Source: JBDTGE01 sp050742975 (GTDB lineage: Bacteria; Actinomycetota; Actinomycetes; Mycobacteriales; Jatrophihabitantaceae). Taken from it: a stretch of DNA of 9,387 bases. The stretch spans positions 1-9,387 of the forward strand of contig JBOGDQ010000217.1 in assembly GCA_050742975.1 (NCBI GenBank), written 5' to 3'. Positions 1 to 6,267 of this stretch are shown in pieces (the stretch's first letter is position 1; every line of letters starts with the position of its first letter). The notes under the pieces were generated by a model, which was not told the origin of the DNA, made no database searches, and worked only from the letters and a program-made list of their open reading frames with translations. Position numbers and translations under genes: made by a program.

Positions 1-1228
1 CCATGCACGTCCAGCAGCGGTGGGGGTACTGGTAGTCGACGTTCTCGAAGGCAATGGGACCGTGGTCAGAACCGGGATACCGCAGCCGGTTGTAGTTCTC
101 CCACCACTTGCCATATTTGTGGTACCAGCCGGGGTACTTGTACTCGAACCACTCGAAGTCCTTGTCCGTCATCGGGTCGATCCGCCAGTAGTTGGCGAGC
201 CACCCGGTGGCGAAGAACTGCGCGACCTCGTGGACGTAGCCCTTGTTCCAGATCTGGTTCCAGGCCTCCTCGATCAGGTCGTGCGGGATGACCAGGCCGT
301 ACGTCTCCAGCGGCACCAGGTAGCTGCGGTAGTAGTCGTCGTAGATCCACCGGCGCCACATCTCCGCGTAGGACTCCCGGTCCTTCCGGCGGTCCTTGGT
401 GCCGTACTCGATGAACGTGCCGATGGCGGCGTCCACCACGCGGTGGTTGTTCCACCACGCGTAGCGCAGGTCGCGCTCGAGCAACTGGTGGTTGTCCTCG
501 TCGGACAGCGCCATCAGCAGGGTGGCGTAGCCGTTGCTGATGTGGCGCGACTCGTCGGACTGCACCGAGTGGAACACCGTGGGCAGCAGGTAGTCGCCGT
601 TCGCTGCGGCCTCTGCAGGCATGGCGACGAACAGTGTGTTGGTGAACGCCGTCTCCGCCACGATCGTGAGGTAGATGCTCGCCGCGGTGATGGCGTCGCC
701 GGTGATGAAACCCTCGGCGAACTGCCGACCGATCGAGCCGGCGTAGTTGTTGTGGAAGTTACGCAGTGTGGAGTTGAACCCGGCGGGGTCGATGTAGTTG
801 TTCATGTAGATGCGCTTGAGGTTCTGCTGGATCGTCGAGTGCCGGACCTCATCGATCATCTGGATCGCCTGGCCGTTGTGCAGCTCTGGGTTCGGCACAT
901 TGTTGAACAGCAGTGGCATTGCGCGCGCGGCCGAGATCTCCGGCAGCGGGATGATGGACAGGAACAGCTTCTGCCATTCCATCCAGCGCTCTTGCACGCC
1001 GCGGAACATGTTGCCGCGTATGGCACCGTCCTCGGCGCCGTACACCCGGTGGTCCTTCTCCTCCTCCATCGGGAAGTACGAGCGCAGCACCTGCTTGAGC
1101 GGGTCCTTCTTCTTCGCCTTCTTGAAGGTGTAGTCGGTGCCGTACTGCGATACCGGGTCGCGGTACTGCGGTTCCCAGGACAGCTCCTGGATCTTCTGGT
1201 GGGCTTTCGCCACGCTTTGGCGGCTCAT
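1..1228 (-). CDS. prmA: Propane/Mim-type di-iron monooxygenase, hydroxylase large (alpha) subunit, 3' end cut off by the window
   Basis: Catalytic subunit of a soluble di-iron monooxygenase, which inserts one oxygen from O2 into a small alkane, ketone or phenol in the cytoplasm. The 409 residues present include a complete di-iron ligand set: E97 (PEISAARA), E127 and H130 (MIDEVRH), E192 (VVAET-type helix, here IVAET), E226 and H229 (SDESRH). The last residues visible (HRCWTCM, C405 and C408) belong to the Cys-pair region near the C-terminal third. From memory the sequence resembles MimA of M. smegmatis and PrmA of Rhodococcus (group 5/6 enzymes, about 540 residues), so roughly 130 residues are missing. 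The ATG at 1228 is preceded by AAAAGGAG, 5-7 nt upstream. The true substrate (propane, acetone, phenol, ether) cannot be decided from one subunit. Unusually, it is divergent from the accessory genes at 1849-4660. Confidence 0.95.
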   Translation of the reverse strand, partial: MSRQSVAKAHQKIQELSWEPQYRDPVSQYGTDYTFKKAKKKDPLKQVLRSYFPMEEEKDHRVYGAEDGAIRGNMFRGVQERWMEWQKLFLSIIPLPEISAARAMPLLFNNVPNPELHNGQAIQMIDEVRHSTIQQNLKRIYMNNYIDPAGFNSTLRNFHNNYAGSIGRQFAEGFITGDAITAASIYLTIVAETAFTNTLFVAMPAEAAANGDYLLPTVFHSVQSDESRHISNGYATLLMALSDEDNHQLLERDLRYAWWNNHRVVDAAIGTFIEYGTKDRRKDRESYAEMWRRWIYDDYYRSYLVPLETYGLVIPHDLIEEAWNQIWNKGYVHEVAQFFATGWLANYWRIDPMTDKDFEWFEYKYPGWYHKYGKWWENYNRLRYPGSDHGPIAFENVDYQYPHRCWTCM

Positions 1229-1233
1229 CGGTG

Positions 1234-1241
1234 CTCCTTTT
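1234..1241 (-). promoter_or_regulatory. Ribosome binding site of prmA
   Basis: AAAAGGAG on the minus strand, five bases before the ATG at 1228. It fixes the start, which gives the MSRQS N-terminus typical of this subunit. Confidence 0.8.
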
Positions 1242-1262
1242 CTTCGGTCGTGGATCGATAGT

Positions 1263-1282
1263 GGCCGGGCGACTGACCGGCC
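1263..1282 (-). promoter_or_regulatory. Hairpin in the prmA leader
   Basis: GGCCGG and CCGGCC are perfect 6-bp arms around an 8-nt loop. They abut a 10-bp palindrome CGAAGCTTCG at 1282-1291. If transcription starts near 1289, this hairpin sits close to the 5' end of the prmA mRNA and could stabilise it. Function is inferred only. Confidence 0.45.
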
Positions 1283-1295
1283 GAAGCTTCGTAGG

Positions 1296-1301
1296 TTTAT
1301 A
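1296..1301 (-). promoter_or_regulatory. Candidate -10 box for prmA
   Basis: TATAAA on the minus strand, in an otherwise GC-rich stretch about 68 bp before the prmA ATG. No good -35 hexamer lies 17 bp upstream (the sequence there is G-rich). This would fit a promoter that needs an activator, perhaps bound at the palindrome 1327-1341, whose centre falls near -45. Confidence 0.5.
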
Positions 1302-1326
1302 GAAGTCTTTGGCTGCCCATCCCGGG

Positions 1327-1341
1327 GTCTCACTATGAGAC
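1327..1341. promoter_or_regulatory. Palindrome A, candidate regulator site upstream of prmA
   Basis: GTCTCACTATGAGAC has perfect 6-bp arms around three bases. It lies about 100 bp before the prmA start and about 45 bp before the predicted transcription start, a usual place for an activator. The same pattern recurs at 1726-1740 and, in variant form, at 8530-8544 and 8583-8599. The bound protein is unknown. Confidence 0.6.
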
Positions 1342-1365
1342 GAGCGACACGTTCACACCTGACGC

Positions 1366-1653
1366 CTAGTGCTCCTGTTCGACCATCAGCGCCCGCATCT
1401 GTGCGAGCTCGTCGTGAGTTCGTCGTGAGATTCGCGGATCACCCTCGACGGACGCGGCGATCCCAAGCGCCTGCAGCAGCCTTGCGGCCGGCTCGCCGGG
1501 GTCGCCGGCCGTACCCAAGCTGGGGGTCAGACCTTGATCGACCAAATGGGCGAACACGACGTTGACGACAGTCCATGGGCTGTAGGCCTGCTGTTCAGCG
1601 TCCTCGTAATGCTCAGCGTCCTCGTGGTGTACAGGCTCTGCTCGGTGGCTCAT
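1366..1653 (-). CDS. Small hypothetical protein (95 aa) upstream of the monooxygenase gene
   Basis: I do not recognise a named family. The product starts with an acidic, His-rich segment (MSHRAEPVHHEDAEHYEDAE). A more ordered part follows, WTVVNVVFAHLVDQGLTP then LGTAGDPGEPAARLLQALGI (roughly residues 27-66), which looks like a conserved helical core. The tail is charged. It has no signal peptide or membrane helix. The ATG at 1653 has GAGG seven bases upstream. It runs in the same direction as prmA, ends 137 bp before it, and is bracketed by palindromes A and B, so it may be co-regulated with the monooxygenase. The sequence bias, RBS and position favour a real gene, but a +strand ORF overlaps part of it and no homology search was possible. 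Confidence 0.6.
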   Translation of the reverse strand: MSHRAEPVHHEDAEHYEDAEQQAYSPWTVVNVVFAHLVDQGLTPSLGTAGDPGEPAARLLQALGIAASVEGDPRISRRTHDELAQMRALMVEQEH

Positions 1654-1693
1654 CGGTGACCTCGGTTCTGGCGAGCACGTGTCTGTCGATGAG

Positions 1694-1699
1694 CTCTAT
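1694..1699 (-). promoter_or_regulatory. Weak candidate -10 box for the 95-aa ORF
   Basis: AATAGA on the minus strand, 41 bp before the ATG at 1653. A start near 1687 would put palindrome B (centre 1733) at about -46, matching the geometry of palindrome A at prmA. The box itself is a poor match, so the support is positional. Confidence 0.25.
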
Positions 1700-1725
1700 T
1701 GGACGCGGGCGGCCAGCCGGTCCAT

Positions 1726-1740
1726 GTCTCGATTTGAGAC
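1726..1740. promoter_or_regulatory. Palindrome B, candidate regulator site in the divergent control region
   Basis: GTCTCGATTTGAGAC has arms GTCTC/GAGAC with five bases between (5 of 6 pairs in the longer arm match). It sits between the 95-aa ORF (minus) and the amidohydrolase gene (plus), so it could serve both directions. A TAGCGT at 1763-1768 on the plus strand would place its centre near -42 for the rightward genes. It is the second copy of the pattern at 1327-1341. Confidence 0.55.
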
Positions 1741-1848
1741 ATCCTGCGAGACGTCGGCGCCCTAGCGTCGGATCCTGAGTGGCTGCCCCGAGCACGATGA
1801 CGGCTCGGTACAGCAGCCAGAGGAGCGACTAGTAGATGGAGAGTGCCG

Positions 1849-2904
1849 ATGTACAGCAAGGACGGCGAGAACTACTTCGTGGTCGACAGCCACATCCACT
1901 TCTGGGACGGCTCCGACGAGAACTGTAAGGCGATCCAAGGTCATCAGTTCATCGAGTGTTTCTACGACTACACCCGTAACCTGTCGCCGGCCGAATATGT
2001 CTGGGACTACAAGAAGTACCAGAAGTACACCGAGGCCGACCTGATGCACGACGTCTTCGAGGTCGGTTACGCGGACCACGCGATCTTGAACAGCGTCCAC
2101 CTCTGGGACTTTTACCACAACGGTTTCGACCGCGAGGCGGAGTCGTGGGCGCTGAGGCAACAGCACCCGGACAAGCTGACCATGAACGGCACGTTCGACC
2201 CACGCGAGGGTGAGGCGGGACTGGCCCAACTGGAGGAAGACGCGAAGCGCTTCAATCTGCAGGGCGTCAAGGTCTACACGGCTGCCTGGTACGGCGACGG
2301 CAGCTCACGCGGGTTCAAGATGAGCGACCCGGAAACGTACCGCTTCCTGGAGAAGTGCGGCGAGTTGGGCATCAAGAACATCCATGTCCACAAGGGCCCC
2401 ACGATCCGCCCCCTCGACCGCGACGCCTTCGACGTGGCCGACATCGACCACTGCGCCACGGACTTCCTCGACCTGAACTTCATCATCGAGCACGTCGGCC
2501 TGCCCCGACTGGAGGACTTCTGTTGGATCGCGACCCAGGAGACCAACGTCTACGCGGGACTCTCGGTCGTCATGCCGTTCATCCACACCCGGCCCCGGTA
2601 CTTCGCCAAGATCATCGGTGAACTTCTCTATTGGATCGGCGAGGACAAGATCCTGTTCTCCTCCGACTACGCGCTCTGGCTGCCGAACTGGCTCGTGGAG
2701 CGGTTCGTGGACTTCCAGATCCCGGAGGACATGACCGAGTACGCGCCGCTCACGACCAACGTGAAGAAGAAGATCCTCGGCCTGAATGCCGCTGCGCTGT
2801 ATCCGGCGAGCATCACGGTCCCCGCCGAACTGCGGGTGCCGGAGGCCGACGAGACCGCCACCGGCCCGCGGGAGCCGCACAGCGCCGACGTGGCGAGCGT
2901 CTGA
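1849..2904 (+). CDS. Amidohydrolase family 2 protein associated with propane/Mim monooxygenase clusters
   Basis: A 351-residue TIM-barrel metal-dependent hydrolase-like protein (Amidohydro_2 family). Visible metal-site elements are HIH at 15-17 in VVDSHIHFWDG, IHVH (H179, H181), H215 in FIIEHVG, and D273 in FSSDYALWLP, so the metal site appears intact. I chose ATG 1849 over the in-frame GTG at 1843. GGAG at 1838-1841 is seven bases from the ATG but only one from the GTG, and MYSKDGE matches the start of homologues as I remember them. Proteins of this type follow the mimABCD/prmABCD genes in mycobacteria and rhodococci. Their exact reaction is not established to my knowledge, and a role in enzyme maturation or product hydrolysis is inference. 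The stop overlaps the next start by one base (TGATG). Confidence 0.92.
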   Translation: MYSKDGENYFVVDSHIHFWDGSDENCKAIQGHQFIECFYDYTRNLSPAEYVWDYKKYQKYTEADLMHDVFEVGYADHAILNSVHLWDFYHNGFDREAESWALRQQHPDKLTMNGTFDPREGEAGLAQLEEDAKRFNLQGVKVYTAAWYGDGSSRGFKMSDPETYRFLEKCGELGIKNIHVHKGPTIRPLDRDAFDVADIDHCATDFLDLNFIIEHVGLPRLEDFCWIATQETNVYAGLSVVMPFIHTRPRYFAKIIGELLYWIGEDKILFSSDYALWLPNWLVERFVDFQIPEDMTEYAPLTTNVKKKILGLNAAALYPASITVPAELRVPEADETATGPREPHSADVASV

Positions 2905-3635
2905 TGGGGGCTGTGCTCGCCGTCGAACTGCTCGACGCGGCACGCGAGGCGCTCGACGGCGTGCTCGACCCGGAGTTGGACGAGCCGATCACCGACCTCG
3001 GGTTCGTCGAGGAGTGCACCGTCCTGGACGGGCACGTGCGGGTCAGGCTGCGCCTGCCCACCGCGTTCTGCGCACCCAACTTCGCCTACCTGATGACTGC
3101 GGACGCCTACGACGCCGTCAAGGCGGTCACCGGAGTCCGCTCGGTGGACATCCGCCTCGAGGGTCACCACGACTCGGAACGGATCAACGCCGGGGTGGCC
3201 GCAGAGGCTGGATTCGTCGGCACCTACGGAGCCGAGGCCGCCGAAGAGTTGGACGAGCTTCGCATGGTGTTCCGTCGAAAGGCGCACTTCGCCTGTCTTG
3301 ATCGTGCAGGTCGCGCGCTCCTTGCCTCCGGGTGGAGCATCGACGACCTGCCCGCCGCAACGCTTGCAGATCTTTCCGATGCCGAACGCTCGCGGCTGAG
3401 TCGGCGACGTGCGGGCATCGGCTTGCCGACCGGGCTGGGCGAGCCCGTCCTGGTCGACGACGCCGGGACACCGATAGCACCGCAGAACGTGTCGGTGACG
3501 TTGCGATTTGCGCGCACGACACGAGTGAGCATCGAAGGGAACGCGCACTTCTGCCGAGGGCTGCTACGCACTCGCTACCCAGGCTCAGAACGTGACCAGC
3601 GTTGCGACCAGACCGAGATGGAGACTGCGCAGTGA
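2904..3635 (+). CDS. MIP18/DUF59-family iron-sulfur or metal-cluster assembly protein with C-terminal extension
   Basis: A 243-residue cytoplasmic protein. Residues about 7-90 form a DUF59 (MIP18/PaaD-like) domain with DPELDEPITDLGFV at 22-35 and the family cysteine C56 in LPTAFCAPNF. DUF59 proteins help build or deliver iron-sulfur or iron centres, and this one probably supports the di-iron hydroxylase or its Fe-S reductase. The remaining 130 or so residues go beyond the basic domain and carry two similar motifs, AHFAC (H128, C131) and AHFC (H215, C217), which could bind metal. The start ATG overlaps the amidohydrolase stop. The end overlaps the dehydrogenase start (GTGA), so the three genes are translationally coupled. 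An in-frame reading upstream to 2631 lies inside the amidohydrolase gene and is not used. Confidence 0.9.
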   Translation: MGAVLAVELLDAAREALDGVLDPELDEPITDLGFVEECTVLDGHVRVRLRLPTAFCAPNFAYLMTADAYDAVKAVTGVRSVDIRLEGHHDSERINAGVAAEAGFVGTYGAEAAEELDELRMVFRRKAHFACLDRAGRALLASGWSIDDLPAATLADLSDAERSRLSRRRAGIGLPTGLGEPVLVDDAGTPIAPQNVSVTLRFARTTRVSIEGNAHFCRGLLRTRYPGSERDQRCDQTEMETAQ

Positions 3636-4660
3636 AAGCCGTCCGGCTGCACGCCTACAACGAACGCCCGGTACTCGATGAGGTACCCGAACCAGAGATC
3701 AAGGGCCCGCTCGACGTGATCGTGAAGATCGGCGGTGCTGGCGTCTGCCGCACGGATCTGCACATCATTCTCGGGCAGTGGGACGAGCGGATGCAGCCGA
3801 AACTGCCCTACACGATCGGCCACGAGAACGCGGGCTGGGTGCATGCCGTCGGCTCGGCCGTCACCAACGTGGCAGTCGGCGACACCGTGATCTTGCACCC
3901 GACACCGACGTGCGGACTGTGCCGAGCCTGCCGCGCCGGGCAGGACATGCACTGCACCAACAGCTCCTTCCCTGGACTTGACGGCACTGACGGCGGCATG
4001 GCCGAGTACCTGCTGACCTCGGCGCGAGCGTGCGTCAAGCTCGACCCCGCCACCCAACCGAAGGACGTGGGCGCGCTCGCCGACGCGGGGATCACGGCCT
4101 ATCACGCGGTGCGCAAGATGCTCCCGCTGCTTTACCCCGGCACCACCTGCGCGGTGATCGGCGCCGGGGGACTGGGCCACATCGGTATTCAGTGCCTGGC
4201 CGCCCTGACGGCGACGCGCATCGTCGTGATCGACCGCAACCCCGCGGCGTTGGAGCTTGCCGCGAAGCTCGGCGCACGGCACACCGTCGTCGCTGATGGC
4301 ACACACGTCGACGCCGTGCTCGAACTCACCGGCGGTGAGGGCGCGGATGTCGTCCTCGACTTCGTCGCCGAAGAGGGGACCGAGAACGAAGGATTCGCCA
4401 TGACCCGCGCCGGCGGCTCGTACAGCGTAATCGGCTACGGCGGCCAGCTCAGCGTGTCGACGCTGGACATCATCTCGACCGAGCGAAACATCATCGGAAA
4501 CATCGTCGGCACGTACAACGAGCTCGCGGAACTGATGGATCTCACGGCTCAGGACAAGGTGACATTGCATACGGTCACCTACCCGCTCGCCGAGTTCGGC
4601 AAGGCCCTGGAGGACCTCGAAAAGGGGCTGGTTCGCGGCCGCGCCATTCTCGTCCCCTGA
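3632..4660 (+). CDS. Zinc-dependent NAD(P) alcohol dehydrogenase (MDR superfamily)
   Basis: A 342-residue medium-chain dehydrogenase. Catalytic zinc ligands are C39 (GVCRTDLH), H64 and E65 (GHE), and probably D151 (ADAGITAYHA). The structural zinc loop is C94, C97, C100 and C108 (C-x2-C-x2-C-x7-C). The nucleotide-binding fold has GAGGLG at 177-182 and D201 at the end of the second strand, which favours NAD+ over NADP+. By analogy with dehydrogenase genes after prm operons, it should oxidise the alcohol made by the monooxygenase, such as 2-propanol or 1-propanol. GTG 3632 was chosen because it overlaps the previous stop by four bases, has GGAG eight bases upstream, and gives the usual MKAVRLH N-terminus. 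The longer reading from 3602 would lie within the previous gene. Confidence 0.93.
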   Translation: MKAVRLHAYNERPVLDEVPEPEIKGPLDVIVKIGGAGVCRTDLHIILGQWDERMQPKLPYTIGHENAGWVHAVGSAVTNVAVGDTVILHPTPTCGLCRACRAGQDMHCTNSSFPGLDGTDGGMAEYLLTSARACVKLDPATQPKDVGALADAGITAYHAVRKMLPLLYPGTTCAVIGAGGLGHIGIQCLAALTATRIVVIDRNPAALELAAKLGARHTVVADGTHVDAVLELTGGEGADVVLDFVAEEGTENEGFAMTRAGGSYSVIGYGGQLSVSTLDIISTERNIIGNIVGTYNELAELMDLTAQDKVTLHTVTYPLAEFGKALEDLEKGLVRGRAILVP

Positions 4661-4759
4661 AGCACGGCACGCGGTCAACCACGAGATGACTTGTGCCCGG
4701 CCGACCAGATCGACGGTGGCCCGTGTTCGGCGCCGCCGTGGAAGCCCAGAACCGCAGTC

Positions 4760-4775
4760 CTGGCAACACTGCCAG
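4760..4775. promoter_or_regulatory. Short inverted repeat in the 146-bp gap before the transporter gene
   Basis: CTGGCA-ACAC-TGCCAG is a perfect 6-bp repeat with a 4-base loop, 19 bp before the Shine-Dalgarno of the transporter gene. It could be an operator or an mRNA hairpin tuning expression. It lacks a T-run, so it is not a typical terminator. The rest of the gap (4661-4806) shows nothing else clear. Confidence 0.35.
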
Positions 4776-4806
4776 AGCTGGCGCAAGACATCGAAGGAGT
4801 ACCACC

Positions 4807-5472
4807 ATGACGGCAGTATCCGAAGGTGCCCCAACCCCAGCCCCGGTCCCGGCGCACCCAGCGCCGGCCGCCACGCCCCCGCCATCTACGGCGTTCTTCG
4901 TCGGTAACCCTGCCGCGCTGGGTATCCCGGTCTTCACTGCCGGATCCATCGTGCTGGGTCTCAACCTCATCGGCTTCACGCCGGTCGGCGCCGTTGGAAC
5001 CCCGCTTGCGATCATCATGTCCGCGACCGGGCTCGGCCTGCTGATCGCCACCGTGTGGGCGATCGCGCTCGGCCAGAGCGCGGTCGCCAGCATCTTCGGC
5101 GTATTCGCCGGCTTCTGGCTCAGCTACGCCACGCTTGTCCTCGCGTTGCTGCACGGCTGGTTCGCCATTGCCCCCGCAGACATCGCGCATACCCAGGTCG
5201 AGTTCCTCATCGCGTGGCTCACCATTATCGGCGTGCTCACTCTGGGCACCCTGCGCCTGCCATTGACGTTCACTCTGATCCTGTTCTTCGTCGATCTCGC
5301 GCTGATCTCAGTCATCATCGCGGTGCAGACCTCGAACACGGACTGGGACACGGTCGCAGGCATATGCGCGTTCATCTTCGCCGGCCTCGGCGCCTGGGTC
5401 TACCTCGGTGTTGGCATGACGAGCACCGGCGGGAGCGACGTACCACTCGGGAAGCCGATCATTCGAAGCTGA
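4807..5472 (+). CDS. GPR1/FUN34/YaaH (acetate uptake) family transporter
   Basis: A 221-residue integral membrane protein of the acetate/succinate permease family (SatP/AceTr). After a Pro/Ala-rich cytoplasmic N-tail (residues 1-28) comes the family signature NPAALGIP (34-41). About six hydrophobic helices follow, including the SYATL motif. The tail after residue 205 is polar. The ATG at 4807 has AAGGAG seven bases upstream; upstream in-frame readings lack such a site. It lies 146 bp after the dehydrogenase and probably moves acetate, propionate or a related small acid or neutral product of alkane or ketone breakdown. That substrate link is inferred from neighbourhood. It may be cotranscribed with the genes on either side. 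Confidence 0.9.
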   Translation: MTAVSEGAPTPAPVPAHPAPAATPPPSTAFFVGNPAALGIPVFTAGSIVLGLNLIGFTPVGAVGTPLAIIMSATGLGLLIATVWAIALGQSAVASIFGVFAGFWLSYATLVLALLHGWFAIAPADIAHTQVEFLIAWLTIIGVLTLGTLRLPLTFTLILFFVDLALISVIIAVQTSNTDWDTVAGICAFIFAGLGAWVYLGVGMTSTGGSDVPLGKPIIRS

Positions 5473-5520
5473 CCCGGAGACGGTTGATGACGCCTACGCG
5501 CTGAGGAGAATGGAGTTGGT

Positions 5521-6192
5521 ATGACAACCGTTGATGAACCGACCAACACGGTTCGGCAGCTCTGCACGCCTCCGGCGAAGGTGCTCGCCGCTCTTGCCTC
5601 GCAGTTCGCTGAGTTGCAGGTAGTGCTGCGGTGTTGCGAGCACCTGGTGGACAGGCTTGCCGCCAACGGCAGTCGAGGAGTCGACGTGCTCGAACTCGAG
5701 GCGCTGTGGACAACGGCTGTGCTGTCCTACGCGCGCTGCTTCGCGGCCGGGGCCGGCTCTGTGGCACTCACCGAGAGCGACGTGAGCGCCACTGAGCTGG
5801 AGGGCGAGGTGCTGGAGTGGCACAAGATGCTGCACCGGATGCGGGATCTCTACGTGGGTCTCGACCACAACCCGCGTGAGCAATTCTTTGCCGCCGCCGT
5901 GCAGAGCGCGGACGGCACAGTGGGTGCGATCGCCGTGACGTCCACCGCGGTAGCTGCCGTCGATGACCGCACCGTACGCCAGACCGGCGGGCTCGCCCTT
6001 GCGCTGAGCAAACTGGTGGACAAACGCATCAGCGAGCAGCAGGAGCGAGTGCTCGCAGAGGTCGGCGCGATGTCGACAGCAGATCTGGAGCTCCTGCCCC
6101 TGATCGACCTATCCGTGGACGAGTCGGCCGCGGGGGGGCCGCCTCGTCCGGACCCGCCGGAGTCCGACCCCAGAACCAATCACGACGCATAG
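5521..6192 (+). CDS. Hypothetical, mostly helical protein (223 aa)
   Basis: I cannot assign a named family with confidence. Residues 18-180 read as amphipathic helices. The segments ALWTTAVLSYARCFAAG (61-77) and HKMLHRMRDLYVGLDHNPRE (101-120) resemble a conserved bacterial type of unknown function, in which an aromatic/Cys helix is followed by an R-D-x5-H motif; a HEPN-like helical fold is a guess. Residues 200-223 are a Pro/Asp-rich disordered tail. It has no signal peptide or transmembrane helix. The ATG at 5521 has GGAG five bases upstream and lies 48 bp after the transporter stop, so the two are probably one transcript. It ends the rightward gene set and converges on mntH. Confidence 0.75.
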   Translation: MTTVDEPTNTVRQLCTPPAKVLAALASQFAELQVVLRCCEHLVDRLAANGSRGVDVLELEALWTTAVLSYARCFAAGAGSVALTESDVSATELEGEVLEWHKMLHRMRDLYVGLDHNPREQFFAAAVQSADGTVGAIAVTSTAVAAVDDRTVRQTGGLALALSKLVDKRISEQQERVLAEVGAMSTADLELLPLIDLSVDESAAGGPPRPDPPESDPRTNHDA

Positions 6193-6267
6193 CACGTCGC
6201 GTTCCCGGTTGGATCTGCCCGTATCGACCTCGTTGGCGCCAGCAGGGTGCCCCTAGTAGCAGGGTCG
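6193..6267. other. Convergent intergenic gap without a clear terminator
   Basis: This 75-bp gap separates the rightward hypothetical gene from the leftward mntH. It contains an 8-bp direct repeat AGCAGGGT (6241-6248 and 6259-6266) and a weak 4-bp stem CCCT/AGGG. I see no GC-rich stem followed by a T-run on either strand, so termination is unexplained. Confidence 0.4.

Noticed and set aside
20..1261. Long plus-strand reading frame (413 aa) across prmA
   Set aside because: Shadow of the prmA gene: the Val/Leu/His/Arg-rich translation is the reverse-strand image, while the minus strand has intact di-iron motifs and an RBS.
1229..1341. Sigma-54 (-24/-12) promoter for prmA
   Set aside because: No TGGCAC-N5-TTGC match on the minus strand, and actinobacteria generally lack sigma-54; a TATAAA box fits better.
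1843..1848. GTG at 1843 as start of the amidohydrolase
   Set aside because: GGAG would be one base from this codon; the ATG at 1849 has correct spacing and the expected N-terminus.
3575..4885. Long minus-strand reading frame (436 aa)
   Set aside because: Lies opposite the alcohol dehydrogenase, which has all zinc and nucleotide motifs; the translation is low-complexity and has no start signal.
6193..6267. Bidirectional terminator between convergent genes
   Set aside because: Only a 4-bp stem and a short direct repeat are present, without a T-run.
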